Below, in pieces: positions 26,018 to 38,399 of a DNA stretch of 64,000 nucleotides. The notes under the pieces are model-generated. The model was not told the DNA's origin, made no database searches, and worked only from the letters and a program-made list of their open reading frames with translations. How positions within the stretch are numbered: position 1 is the stretch's first letter; every line of letters starts with the position of its first letter. The translations under genes were made by a program, and so were the position numbers. The stretch is taken from assembly GCA_950295325.1 (NCBI GenBank), contig OX485804.1:20770001-20834000 (forward strand). Reading direction: 5' to 3'. The DNA is from Polytrichum commune (Eukaryota > Streptophyta > Polytrichopsida > Polytrichales > Polytrichaceae).

Positions 26018-26204
26018 ATATAAAAGCCACAGGAATTGGTAGACCTGAGGATTTCCTGCTCCATGTTCCTGCATGGAGACTGCTAGCTGGTGCACACACA
26101 GTAGCTTAGCTTTGCTTTGCTTTGCTTGGTCGGCCAGAGATCCTACTTTGCGCCATGGTGGGCTGCGAAAGTAAATTACGGAGAGCCACAACCATCACAG
26201 TTAG

Positions 26205-26582
26205 GTGCGCTAACTATGATATTTGGTGTTATATGGTATTTTATGTCACTATGGTAACTGTTTGGATGACACTTCGTATGAGTAAGTGAACAAATATTGT
26301 CATGGATGATGGACGAGTTCGTCCATTGGCGAAAACCCTACCTTCTCTTGTCAGCCAACTTGTGATGAAATATTGTCATGGGTGATTGAAATTTGGGTGA
26401 AAAGTCGCTTGGTAATTGACAGTAATTGGAATACTGTAGATTTATGATCCCCCAAACAGTTTACAAGGAATGACAAATTATGTTGGGTTACCAGTTGATG
26501 TTGGTGACACTATACCGCAGTTTACAATTAGTATTGAGCAAGACGATTAGAATTGGTGACAGTAAATATCATATTTAGTGGA
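26205..26582 (+). repeat. MITE family 1, copy D
   Basis: The left end 'atgatatttggtgttatatgg', the internal 'attgtcatggatgatgga' block and the right end 'cagtaaatatcatatttagtg' match the family. Ends have drifted compared with copy F. Confidence 0.72.
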
Positions 26583-29500
26583 CTTATGTTATTTGGGTAC
26601 GAAAATGATACTGCCAGTCAAATGTTGTAGCAATGCGTAACTCCAAATGGTAGCCCACACTAATTAGACTGAACAGTGTAGCTGGAGTTCAGCATCCTAT
26701 GTGCATTTTGACCATGTTTAGTAGCAACACATGTTCTAGTTGGAATTTGGAAAAGCTGTACCATTCAGTGTCAGCGAAGTTCAAACTATGAAGATTTTAA
26801 ACAATCATGAGGAGAAAGCCTCCTACACTCTAAACCACATATTATGGGGCTAGATATATACTGATCCACAATGCGCATGCATCATTATTAGCAACAAATT
26901 GGGCAGAAGGTTACTGTTTAGTCATCATCCCTGAGACATAACTCAAACAGTAAGGTTAATTAGATGATTTTACCAATTACAGAGACAAAAGGTTGACGAA
27001 ACAGGATATACATAAGTCTGCTGCAGCAGTCTTGGTCCAATGATCGATCAGTTTGCTGTACAACTGGCTGCTCCAAAGAGTCAATTGATGCATCTTTTGA
27101 TGCATATTTTGCCTACTTTAATAGAAAGGCAAAAAATAGTTCTCCAAAGAACTCCGTCTGGCCTCATGGGATTATATGGACATGCAGGTTTCAAGCGAGT
27201 TATGCTAATATGCTCCTCTATCGCCAGTAACTTCAGCTCACAGGGGGGTGATTAGGGGATAAAGCGAATATGAATTTTATTCCCTTGAAGATGCAAACAT
27301 GTGGTTGTCACAGCCAGTGACAGGCATTTTTTTAATTTGTGGCTTCACAGTGGAATCTCTCCCACTGTGTTGTAGAAATTCGTATTTGATTATAAAAAGA
27401 AAGGAAAGCATGTGGCTCAGAAATGAGTCTCTCGGGAATCAGATTCAGATTCGGAGGCTTGAAATCAGCCCAGTAAGCTGTGTGGCCCTTTCACCATGCA
27501 AGAGTTTGGGGTTTGCGAGTTAGTGGCCACTCGAATCCCAAAAGGATTGGTTTAGTTACAGAGTTGACAGGCCGTTGAATACTTATACTATCGTGGCATT
27601 GCAAGAGTGATTTATGACTCTGGCAGCAATCTTGATCTTCAAAATTGGATCTTCTTACTGAATTTAGTCAAGAGTTACTGTATCCTCTACCATCACGATC
27701 GTGCCACTGGAAGCTCAAGCTCTAAAAAAATCACGCATCTCATCCTAAGGCCCGGAATACGAGACTAGCGCTTCTTCTACCTCAGGGCATTTTGATCCAC
27801 TAGAAATGGAATAACCGCATCAATAATGAGATAAAATCCATCCATTGTTTCTGGCTTCAAATATTTTTGTACGTCTAATGGTTCTCATTGGACCTGATGC
27901 TAGACCACAAGCTTCGAACAATGACTTCGTGGTGATTAATGAATTAACCGCAATCTAGGTTGGGAAGCATGCGGTGTGGAGGCTCGTAAGTTGTTTTTCC
28001 CCGACATTCTTGATATATGTACATTAACTGCCAATCACAAGGAAAGAATATTACGTTTAATATACATGTATTTAACTATCAGTGGCTTCCTCACTACCAC
28101 CTGACATTGTATTAGATGGCTCACAAGTATTGAATAAAATATTATATCTAGTAAACCCAACCTTTGCTTCACATCAGTTGAAGTGACATCTGAATGGTGC
28201 AAGGCAAGTGGGCCTAAAATGTATACTTTCTGCTTAGCCCACTTTCTTAGGAGGCTAGGATACTAAAAACATGATCAGTATGAGATAATTTGCAAACTCA
28301 AATTGAGCAATCATTTCCCCCATAATTTGCCCATAGGCAGCACCATTAAAAAAAAAAGAGCAGGATATCACTTCACAAATATTTCCGTCGCTCACTTGAT
28401 GGTGTTGTGGCTGCAGCTTGAAGGCCTCAGAACTTCTTTGGCTGCCCCCGAGATCATGGAGTCCAATTACATTAACTTAACACATGCAATGTGGTAATGA
28501 CAAACTTTGGTGGTGAATGGATGCTTTGAAATTTGCATTAATTCAAGGGAGCTTCATTTGTGGGTGAATTAATGGTGGGATCCAGAGCAGCCTCGCAGCT
28601 GGGACTCTGTGATCAGCCAATCATGCAAGGCTCCTTTTTCCATTGGTGAATCTCCCAAAACCTGGCTTGAATCTTGCAGGCGACCTGATTGGCTTTACAA
28701 TTCTGCTTCTGTGAAAGTCTCGGTGAGGGCCGGCCAGTGTTGATTTTTTTCATATTTGCAGAGTAGTCGACAGGACGATCACCATTTTCGCCAAGCCTTT
28801 TTCTATGCAGGTGATGGATGCAAATTTATACTCGTCTAAGATAAAACCTTATGTTATTTCTCTCTGGCAATTCCATCCATTTTCGCACAATGCATTCGGG
28901 GGAAGTTGACTAATTTATCCATTAGAATGTGTGGAATTTGTGGTACATTGTCATCCAAACAAGATCTAGGTCGTCAACTGGCGATTTGTCTGTCAAAAGA
29001 GAAAATCAATGCTGAATTCACTCGTCCACAAAATGTTGTCGGCTTAGCCCAGATAGCTAGGACCAGATTTCTCAATAACCTACACCAGGTTCATGAAAAC
29101 TAATATGTCATGCTGTGATTGCCCAAACAAAACTTCTATGAGGAAATTACGTAAATTTGATGCTCAGATCCTTCGAATCACATGCTTCATTTTCACAGAG
29201 GTCAACAATAACTTCTGTGTTGTTAACCCCTTTTTTCCTTGAAGGGAAGCCTGACAAAAGTCAAATTGTAAAAGAATAAGAGTAATCGAGCTGTAGAATA
29301 GTTCACCGCACTTTCACCTTCGAGTTTCCGTGGACACCACGAAGCTCTACCTGTCAGGGAGGATTGCTTCTTCACACACTTAACGGGCATTGACCAACCT
29401 TACCTTATTCTTCATCGAACCTTGGTCCACATGCGTGCATGCCCATCCATGGCTTTAGCCCATCCAACTAAAGCATATATAAAGGCTAAAGTCCGAACTT

Positions 29501-29829
29501 TTTCCTCAAGAAATCATTAAAATATGGTTAATTATCATTAAAGTTGGATCTTGATAGTATTATGCAAAAAGATTTATAAGATTTGTGTTGAGAATTGGGT
29601 CTAGCTTTTTGCTCCACCTTGATCCAACTCTCAACACAAGTTCCAAGCAAAAAGTGTTGTCATGTAGGCATTCATGTTATACTTGGGACTTAGGGCTTCA
29701 ACCCCTAAGTGAAGTGGTAAGTCCCAGCTTCCATGCTCTTAACGGTTGAGATTACACGGATTGACCTCGAGTGACTTGGGACTTGTGTGAACTGGTCCTA
29801 AGTTATGGTGGAGGCCTTGGAGTTGCTTA
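26583..29829. other. Gene-free spacer
   Basis: Frames at 27040-27255, 27299-27523 and 28303-28497 have no recognisable domain, no splice-supported continuation and no paralogue in the window. Nothing else stands out. Confidence 0.4.
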
Positions 29830-29950
29830 GGGTTAGTTTCCATGTAGGTCGCTCACCCACCACAATCTAGTGAAGATGTAGATTCCATCTAGTGACATCT
29901 ACATTTCCACTAGAATCTGGTGGGCGAGTGGTCTACATGGAAACTAACCC
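29830..29950. mobile_element. 121-bp hairpin MITE with TTA target duplication
   Basis: Near-perfect arms of about 54 nt run from 'gggttagtttccatgtag' to 'ctacatggaaactaaccc', with a short loop near 29884-29896. TTA flanks both ends, the duplication expected of PIF/Harbinger (Tourist-like) elements. The transcript would fold into a long hairpin, so it could feed small RNAs. Confidence 0.7.
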
Positions 29951-30087
29951 TTATTCTTCAGTTGACCTATTTTGTAGCAAAAAGGGCAAGCAAGCTATAT
30001 TACATACTATTGCACTTGCAAGGAAAAAAACATTTCTATAGCATAGTTCAATTTTGTCATTGTGTGTTGTCCTAAGTACGTCCTCCA

Positions 30088-30180
30088 TCCCATCTCCCAC
30101 AGTAACAATAGTTTGAGTGAAAGTGCAAAAGGACGCTCAAGCATGCACTTTTTATTACAATTCAGATAACAATGGGATCT
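30088..30180 (+). repeat. Detached unit of the pre-transporter-2 array
   Basis: 'cccacagtaacaatagtttg' and 'gtgaaagtgcaaaagga' followed by 'caatgggatc' match the units at 31200-31790. MITEs now lie between this unit and the rest. Confidence 0.55.
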
Positions 30181-30183
30181 ATG

Positions 30184-30617
30184 CTAAGTATTGTATTTAG
30201 TGTCACCAATTCTATAATTTGTCTTGCTCAATACTACTTTGTAAACCATAGTGTGCATGCTTATGTTACACAATGGTCTACAAGTTGATCAAAGTGTACA
30301 CAAATGACACTTGCCATTAGTATGTTCAAGAATATCCTCCTCTTGCATACTAAAATGAAAACACATGATACTTGCCATTAGTACATTTAAAAGATTTTCT
30401 CCTTGCATACCAAAACGCAAGACTATCATCCAATGTATCCCAATGTGCTACTCTGAATGTCACAATGTAGATATTTTTTCACTTAAAATAGTTACTTATG
30501 TTGACGAATGAATCATAATGGCAATAACCGGATGTGACACTTTGAGACCTCTAAGCACCTAGTTTAGGCCTTTCACAAATAGTGTATGTGACACTAAATA
30601 CCATAAATGGTGTAGTG
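30184..30617. repeat. Family 1-related element with inverted ends
   Basis: It starts 'tattgtatttagtgtcacca' and ends 'gacactaaataccataaatg', so the ends are inverted repeats. The left 70 bases match, reversed, the right end of family 1 ('tcttgctcaatacta'). No coding capacity. Confidence 0.5.
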
Positions 30618-30674
30618 GATGAACTAAAAGTGGATGAATTAAAAGTAAGTTGGGATGACAGTGCTTGTTAACTT

Positions 30675-30926
30675 ATTCATAAGTGAACAAATATTGTCAT
30701 GGATGATGGATGAGTTCATATGTTGGCCAAAACCCTACCTTCCCTTGTCAACAACTTGTGATGAAACATTGACATGGATGATTGAAATTTGGATGAAATT
30801 TTGCTTGGTAAGTGACAGTATTTGCAACACTATAAATCTATAATCCCCCCAAAATATTTACAAGGAATGACAAATAATGTTGGGTTTACATATAGTGTTG
30901 GTGACACTAAATATCATATTAGTGTG
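30675..30926 (+). repeat. MITE family 1, copy E
   Basis: It contains 'gtgaacaaatattgtcatgg', 'aatgacaaataatgttggg' and the right end 'cactaaatatcatattagtg'. The extreme left end is not recognisable and the subterminal segment is shorter than in copies C and F. Confidence 0.65.
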
Positions 30927-31194
30927 GTACTTGGGATCCTGGGTAAAAGCACTGACCTCTATAGCTGTTGCTCTTTTGTACATTGTGTAGTCAGTTTCCG
31001 ACTCCCTACTTAGTTGATTCGTAATGTGCCACATGGAGTTTAATACCATTCTAAACCAATGAGAACATGCCATGTGGCGCCTAGAAACTTCAGGGATACA
31101 TGGTGAGAAACAATTAGGCATGTCAATAAACTGAGAGGTAAATCTGAGATTATAATTTACTTACCAGCATGTTAGAACTAAGTTCGTTTTTTTT

Positions 31195-31790
31195 TCCTTT
31201 GCGAGTCTGCCATCCCAATACCTGCAGTAATAATAACTTGAGGTCAAAGTTACACTGCTTGGTACAAGTTCGAAGGAGAGTGGGATTTAGGTGGCATAAA
31301 GCTTCAGTTTTAACCCGGCGATATTGTGAATTCCTTAAGTCTTCCCTCCCATTTCCCGCAGTACTAACATTTAAACCTGGAGGTAAAAGTGCCGCATTTG
31401 GAGGATGCTCAAGAATGCAATTTTTGATACAATCGTTCGGGAGGAAAGTGGGAACCACCTGGGTTGCACGTGACACGAAACTTAACCCGGCGATCAATTT
31501 GCTTTCCAAAGTCTCCCAGCCCAATCATGTGTGGAGGAGTGATAAAATTGAGGTGAAAGTGCAAACGGAACGAAGCTCAAGACTGCACTTTTGGATACAA
31601 ATCGGAGAAGAGTGGGATCCACTTGGGATGCCAGGGATATGAGACTTCAGAGCTTTTTCCCCCCATTCCCCACAGAAATAGTAATAATTGGAGGTAAAAG
31701 TGCATCGAAGAATGCTGAAGAATGCATCTTTTTGATGCAAGTTCGGAGGAGAGTGGGATGATGGGATCCACCTGGCGATGTGACTTTTGC
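31195..31790 (+). repeat. Imperfect tandem array upstream of transporter 2
   Basis: Four degenerate units of roughly 130-170 bp each show a 'ccc(c)acagtaataat' block, 'ggaggtaaaagtgc', 'gaagaatgca..tttttgatacaa' and 'cggaggagagtggga..cacctgg'. The array ends just before the putative TATA box at 31804. Copy 1 of the transporter lacks a comparable array. Its position suggests possible influence on the promoter, but that is inference. Confidence 0.65.
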
Positions 31791-31803
31791 TGCTCTCAAC
31801 CAC

Positions 31804-31809
31804 TATAAG
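31804..31809 (+). promoter_or_regulatory. Possible TATA box of transporter 2
   Basis: TATAAG lies directly downstream of the tandem array and about 740 bp before the start codon. Either the 5' UTR is long or it contains an intron. Confidence 0.3.
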
Positions 31810-32546
31810 TTGCGCTCCGCTCCTCAGAGTTGTAGGAGAACAGAAGCAGTCTGTGGGATCAGTGGAAGAGTGAGGAAGTTCAATTCCTTCAATTTCACGC
31901 CCTCATCGCCTGCATGCTTCTTAACTTATATCATCACTTGACAGATATTTAGCACTGACAGAAGCTGCGAGCGACACAGGAGCGAGAGATTGGATGGTAG
32001 AGAGTCATTTCCACCCTGACAGGCCTACGCCTAGAGTCATTGCGTTGCATTCAACCTCCGCAAACACTTCTGTTTTCCACGCTCACCACCTTCAACTTCG
32101 ACAAAATTCTCCCACATAATAGAAGTGTATCAAAACTTTGTAGTTTATCTCCTTCCAATCCTCAAGTCGTCTGGAGAAGGTTGAGCTTGACTTTGATTTC
32201 TGCTGGAATCAATCTCACTCAGCTTTTGCAGATTCTATCGCATTAGGCTCTCTGAAGGCAGTGGTGAAACTGTGAAAGGCCTTCGCCGACAACGTCATCG
32301 GAGACTATACTCACTGCCGCGAAGTGCTTGTTGGATTTGGAATAGCGTTGTGTCATTCTAAGATTTCGAGCTCTATGGGCTGAAAGCAGTAATTCCACGT
32401 TTTTGCACACGTAGTGTTGGCAGAGTCTTCGCTTTCTTCTCTCTCTCCGAACACTCATACTGTGCCTAAATCTGCTCTCTAAGTGTCTTCCTGAGCCCTC
32501 CTCTTACAATCTGAAGAGCCAACCGGAAGGCGAACGCAAGAGCGCT

Positions 32547-35165
32547 ATGGCGATGGCACCGAAGAAAGCAGGGACGAAGGATATGGTTTACGTCCAAACT
32601 GAGCGGACGCCTCTTCTGCCCAGTAAGACACAAGACCTTGTGGAGGAGGTTTACGATGATTACCAGGAGGCCACGATGACGAGTGGAGTGTTCAATCTGT
32701 CAACCACCATTGTTGGGGCTGGCATCATGGCACTCCCTGCCACCATGAAGGTGTTGGGCTTGCCCTTGGGCATCCTCCTCATCATAGTTGTTGGGATTCT
32801 GAGTGAAAGTTCCATTCGAGTTCTGCTGCGCTACTCAAGGCCGTCGGGAGCGAAGTCTTACAGTGACTTGATGGGCTCCGCGTATGGCGAGGTCGGCCGC
32901 GCTTCGGTGCAGCTTTGTATCATCGTGGCCAATTTCGGAATCCTCATCGTGTACCTCATCATCATAGGTACTCACTCTCTCCCACTCCCGCACTTTGTCA
33001 CTTTTGAGTTGTTCTCTAGCTTTACGCTGCGGTTAGGACTCAGACGATCGAAAGACTTGCACGTCGGCTCGACTGCCTGCCTGGAGACTTTGGTTCTCTC
33101 AATGGTCCGATTGTGTTTACTTTCTTAGCTTGTGTGTGCTTGCGCTGATCATTGAGAAAATGATTCAGTCGGTGGCATCTCCTTCCTGCTTCTAGCTGTC
33201 GGTAGCAGCACACGATCACTGTGCATGTTGTGCCTTGCAAGGTGGTGTATGAAACAATTGATGAGTTTAGAAGGAAATAAGAAAATGGGCTACAGGAGAG
33301 AGATTGTAGCTTTCAGACAAATGTTGCAAACTCCATTCTTGGTCTCGGACTTACAAATAGTAAGTTACACCGTGCTTTCGCTCCATCCGAATGCATTCAA
33401 ATGAAAGGAGTCTGTCAAGCAAATAGTTTTCACGTCTAGACTTGATTTCTGTGGTATTGGGGAAAATGCGCCTCAGAATAAATTGCTCTGTATGTCTCTT
33501 CTCCTCTACTCTCCATACGCAACAGTTCGATCAAGATGTCTGGTATGAGTGAGTGTACTAAAATGAGAGAAACCTTCCTTTGTTGGTGCCAGGTGACGTG
33601 CTGTCAGGATCAACCTCCGGAGCAGGGCAGCATTTTACTGGTGTCCTGGAAGAATTGGCAGGAGGACCGACTTGGTGGAATGAACGCTTATTCGTCCTCT
33701 TCACCATCACTGCCGTTATCCTGCTTCCCCTCGTCTCGTTACGACATCTCGGTATGGATGCTTAACTGTGGAATTGTCCTTCCTACCAATTCTGCCAGAG
33801 AATTTGGCCTTGGTAGTCTGAGCAATAGAAGCCGAAAATTCCTTCATTAGTATGCTCTTGTGATGCAGGATCTAATACATTTCTGTCCTTGTTGAATGCC
33901 AGATTCGTTGAAATGGACCTCTGCCTTGGCAGTCGCTCTAGCGGTGGTGTTTGTGGTGATTGTCGTGGCCGTGACATTGTGGAAATTGGTCGCTGGAGAA
34001 ATCAACTGGCCCAGGCTTACGCCGAACGTGTACGACCTAAAGTCGATTGGGGGTCTTTTCACTGCCATTCCCGTGATGATGACTGCCTACATTTGCCATC
34101 ACAATGGTAAGTTCCTACTCATCTCCCCGTTTTCCGTTTCGCTTTCATCATTGCCCTTGAGTATTCCAATCTAATTACCTCACCATGATAGGAGCTATCA
34201 GGAGTCTGTTTCCGAAAAACATGACCAATATGTCGTTCAGAGTTTGAAGCTTTGCTGATGGATTATGGATGTTGCGTTTCTTGATGACAGTGCATCCGAT
34301 TGCGAATGAGCTTCAAGGAAGCATCGAGTTCTCATCCGAGGAGAAGATGCAACGTGTAGTGCGATGGTCAATGAGTGTCTGTGGAGCCATCTACCTCTGC
34401 ACGGCCACCTTCGGCTACCTTCTGTTTGGAGATGCCATCAGTGACGACATCTTGTCCAACTTCGACACTGACCTCGGGGTGCCTTTCTCGCACACAATCT
34501 GCATGATTGTTCGCATCAGCTACGCAGTGCACATCATGCTGGTGTTCCCTCTCTTGAACTTTTCGCTCCGCCTCAACCTCGACTCTTTCCTGTTCCCGAA
34601 TGCCGGCCCTCTTGCTCACGATACTCTGCGCTTCTCGCTCCTCACCTGCCTTTTGACATGCGGTGTGTTCGTTGGCTCCACATTGGTTCCCAACATCTGG
34701 GTGGCGTTCCAGTTCACCGGTGCAACGGCCACAATGTGCCTCGGATTCATCTTCCCGGCCCTCATCTTGCTCAAGTAAGTTCCATTCCACAAGTTTTGAG
34801 AAATGTATTCAGGCTGAATTTGAATTGTAACTCCCGAGATAAACCCTAATTGCAACTTGATGGAGGGTTGGAGGTTTAGACTAATTTTCTGGATAGCAAG
34901 ATTGGAGTAGTTTAATGGAAGTGTAATGTAGTATGCACTATCTTCAAGTCTCCCAGATCTCACGTGTGCCGAATTGTTGTAATCCAGGGACAAGCCCCTC
35001 TTGGGATCCAAGAGAGACAAGTATGTAGCAGTGGTGATGATCGTTTTAGCAACATTTACTGGAGTGGTTGCTGTCTCGACAAACATTATGAATCTTATTC
35101 AACCTGTGCAGCCCTCGGCTGCTATTCCTGCTGCTATGGGATTCAAGGGCTACTTGGGACTCTGA
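32547..35165 (+). CDS. AVT6-like vacuolar amino-acid transporter, copy 2
   Basis: This is the paralogue of the gene at 9051-11153 and encodes a secondary amino-acid carrier of the Aa_trans family. The exons are 32547-32967, 33593-33751, 33903-34106, 34291-34774 and 34988-35165. The lengths (421, 159, 204, 484, 178) equal those of copy 1 exactly, giving 481 aa. I count about 33 amino-acid differences and no indels. Differences cluster in the N-terminal tail, the loop after TM5 ('PRLTPNVYDLKSIGG') and the last exon. The ERTPLL sorting-type motif is kept. Intron 1 is much longer here (625 against 147 bp). An upstream promoter region with its own tandem array suggests regulation may have diverged. 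Confidence 0.93.
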
Positions 35166-35360
35166 TTTGAGAATTGGAATTTCATTCCAACAATTTTTTC
35201 TGTCTCCGTGGGTCTGCTGGCTGGGCAGATTATGTAATATAATGAGGTGGGCTCCGTGCCAGGTTCGGCTAGACTGTAGATTGTAGCCAAATAGAGGTGT
35301 ACTTAACCAACTCCGAATTTGAACCTCAAAAATTGAGGTCAGTCGGAGGCAGGCCGCGAC

Positions 35361-35480
35361 GAGGGCATTGTTGCCAGGTATTGTAATTACAAAGGTCAAG
35401 GTAGCTCAGATGAAGAATCATCGTATACTTGAGGGCATTGTTGCCAGGTTTTGTGATTACAAAGGTCAAGGTAGTTGAGG
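35361..35480 (+). repeat. Two-copy direct repeat in the 3' flank of transporter 2
   Basis: 'gagggcattgttgccaggt' occurs at 35361 and 35431, each followed by a 'gattacaaaggtcaaggta'-like block. This matches the doublet after copy 1. Confidence 0.65.
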
Positions 35481-36553
35481 TGAAGAATCACCACTCTTGT
35501 AAACAAGCACATGAAGTAAGGTGTGCTGGAATCCATCCATGCACGAATCTACCATCCTATTAACGTGTTCTCTCACCACTCACATCTTCCAGTCCTCGAT
35601 ATAGAGGTGCACACAAACATTCAGGGCTGCTATACTGCTGTGTAAAATACGCATGTTGTTTAGCATCTCATTTGCTGGTGACAACTTTGTAGCCTTACTT
35701 TGTGATTCATTGAGAGAATTGTGGTGCACTTGTAAGCTAAAGGGTAATCTCAGATCTGGAGTAATTCAGAATTGTATGTTGATTATATGTTCATCTGTTA
35801 TTACCTTGTATCTTATTGAAGGATCAAAACTTGTATGGTGATCCTGGGTTAACAGCATTGGTGAATTGACAGACTGCATTTCATAAAGTTTTGATTGATT
35901 GATTGATTGATTCGTCCTCTTTGCATGAAACAAGAGTTGCTTGCCAAGTTTGATGGAAACAAGAGGAAGAGACTTTAGATATGCTTTTTGACAAGTAATT
36001 CCGTAATCTTCTTTCTCAACACAGCAGAATTGACTGGGATTGCATACCTTGACAAGAACCTCAGGCACTCAGAACACCACAACACACTTTTGGTCACACT
36101 GGTTGCACCTCTTGAGTGCAAATCTGGCACCTTTGAATATAGGAGCTAAATACGGGAACTCTGAGACTTGCGAGTCTTCTTCAAGAAACAGCAGCATGTG
36201 GTATAAAATTAACCAACAAACTAGCCTCATTTGAGAAATTGATGAGGTCATTCTACAGGCTTTGTGACCTAACCAAGAAGGAAGTTACAGAGCTGTCTCC
36301 TAATTACCAACCTATTCTTCACAAATGTAGCTCCAGAAAGCAAGGATGGCCTGAATTGTAAAGTCAGCATTCTGAACAACCCCTTAAACTGGAAACTCAT
36401 TTCCATAAAACAAACAACGGCCATGCTGATTCTAAGAATGCATTGGAGGCATGTCATTACGCAGGGCCTGCCAGTCCATAACTATCGGACATACACTCGA
36501 CGTACTTCTGAAATGTGGGTGGGATGAACCTGCAGAAAGAGCAACATATATAA
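35481..36553. other. Spacer downstream of transporter 2
   Basis: No coding region is supported. A GATT run occurs at about 35893-35911. The last 50 bases resemble 7385-7410. Confidence 0.4.
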
Positions 36554-37854
36554 GGAGGACGTTAAGTATCCCCCACGAACTTTTCGGGGGGGGACTATTC
36601 TGCCAGGGGCAGGGTTCGCCATTTTTTCTGCACCCACCCGAAAACTGCTACCCGCCCGCCTGATTTCAAAAAAAAAATTGTACTTGGGTTTTTGAAGCTA
36701 CTTGTCCACAAATCCCATATTGAGTGCACTTCATTTTCAAGGTCTCAAATCCAATATATATGTTCACTTCCATTGAGTAAATAAGCAATTGACTAGATTT
36801 CATTCTCAAAATGAAACCGCCAATAAAGCATGTAATTAACTTGGAAGTCAAAAATATTACAAAATCCTCATTAGCACTAAGGTTATAATTTTTGTCACTT
36901 CCAATTCAAAGGGACTTTGTCATTCTAAAATGAAACTAAAATTTATTTATTTATTTATTGTAAATACATTGTTTAATAAATTTTAAATAAATATTTTAAT
37001 CTAATCTAATCTAATCTAATATCTAATATCTAATATATATTTAATACCTTCTAGTATCACAAAGTTTTCCTACGCATTTAAACTACTTAAGTAAGCTTGA
37101 ATGCAACTAAGTCTAATAATTTCTGATTAATCCTAATTAATCCTAATTAATCCCAATTAAATCAGAAAATATGTGTACCAAATTAATTAACCCTAATAAA
37201 TTATAAAATGTACTTACTGGAATAAAACATGATTTAAATGGAATTAGCTCCAGTAAATATAATTTATGATTAATTAGGCTTAATTAATTTGGTAAGCATA
37301 TTTTCTGATTTAATTGGGCTTAATTGGGATTAATCAGAATATATTAGACTTAGTTGCATTCAATCTTACTTAACTAGTTTAATGCATATGAAAACTTTGT
37401 GATAGTAGAAGGTATTAACTATATTATATATGAATTTTTTTGAAAATAATAAATAATAAATATATTTTAGTTTTATTTTAGAATGACAAAGTCCCTTTGA
37501 ATTGGAAGTGACAAAAATTATAACCTTAGTGCTAATGAGGATTTTGTAATATTTTTGACTTCCAAGTTAATTACATGCTTTATTGGTGGTTTCATTTTGA
37601 GAATGAAATCTAGTCAATTGCTTATTTACTCAATGGAAGTGAACATATATATTGGATTTGAGACCTTGAAAATGAAGTGCACTCAATATGGGATTTGTGG
37701 ACAAGTAGCCTTCAAAAACCCAAGTACAATTATTTTTTTGAAATCGGGCGGGCGGGCAACAGTTTTCGGGCGGGTGCAGAAAAAATGACGAACCCTGCCC
37801 CTGACAGAATATTCCCCCCCCGAAAAGTTCATGGGGGGGTACTTAACTTCCTCC
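36554..37854. mobile_element. Mutator-like fold-back element, 1301 bp, 9-bp TSD
   Basis: Terminal inverted repeats begin GGAGGACGTTAAGTA on the left and end TACTTAACTTCCTCC on the right. They continue as arms of over 600 bp that meet around a 29-bp spacer (37221-37249). The flanks carry an exact 9-bp duplication, CATATATAA, at 36545-36553 and 37855-37863. Long TIRs plus a 9-bp duplication are the hallmark of Mutator-like elements. There is no transposase, so it is non-autonomous. Both arms carry C/G runs near the ends and 'attgagtgcacttcatttt' inside. Mirror-image ORFs in it are by-products of the palindrome. Confidence 0.9.
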
Positions 37855-37945
37855 CATATATAAGAGCTTTTCAATCTCCACCTGATGTTGCTATGGAGAT
37901 GTGCACATAAATTAACTGTGGAGCTTTATATGTCAGAAGCAATCA

Positions 37946-38361
37946 GGTAGAATTACCATAACCCGTTAACCACCCTCTAGCCGTGCACTGCTGTCATAAT
38001 AGTGAAGTGCCATTTCTAAAATCGATCATGGTTTAGTGGCAACTTCAATGCGTGTACACTTAGTGTAGCCAATGGGAGTCAAGTGTTAATTTACTCATGA
38101 GGTAACCGATTTAGGCGATGTTCTGTATGGAAATGCGGATTACCATGTTCGGTGTAGGGAGAATCTAGTGAACGAGTAGGGGTTTGGACGACTTTCCACT
38201 TTGAAAAATTGTAGCTTTTTTTTTGTAAAGGGCATAAGAATATGAAACAACTTGCATTCTTCACGAATCCTTCTCGTCTATCTTGGAAAATGATCTCACG
38301 ATTGTTAGACCAGATCTTCAATGCGAATCACCTTATTTTCATGGGTTATGGTATTTCTACC
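37946..38361 (+). mobile_element. GGTAGA MITE (family 3), copy 1
   Basis: The left end is 'ggtagaattaccataacc' and the right end 'ggttatggtatttctacc', forming inverted repeats. An inverted copy lies at 38539-38982. Non-coding; internal blocks include 'agtgaagtgccatttctaaaa' in part and 'cttgcattcttcacgaatcc'. Confidence 0.75.
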
Positions 38362-38399
38362 TTACCCCACATCTCCAACCCCAAGTTTTGTGGGAGGAA

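Noticed and set aside
25816..26191. ORFs with Tyr-Ile-His-Thr runs
   Set aside because: They are translations of a CATA/TATA/GTGT microsatellite on both strands.
37555..37788. Matching ORFs in the two arms of the fold-back element
   Set aside because: They mirror the frame at 36666-36851 because the arms are inverted repeats; no protein features are present.
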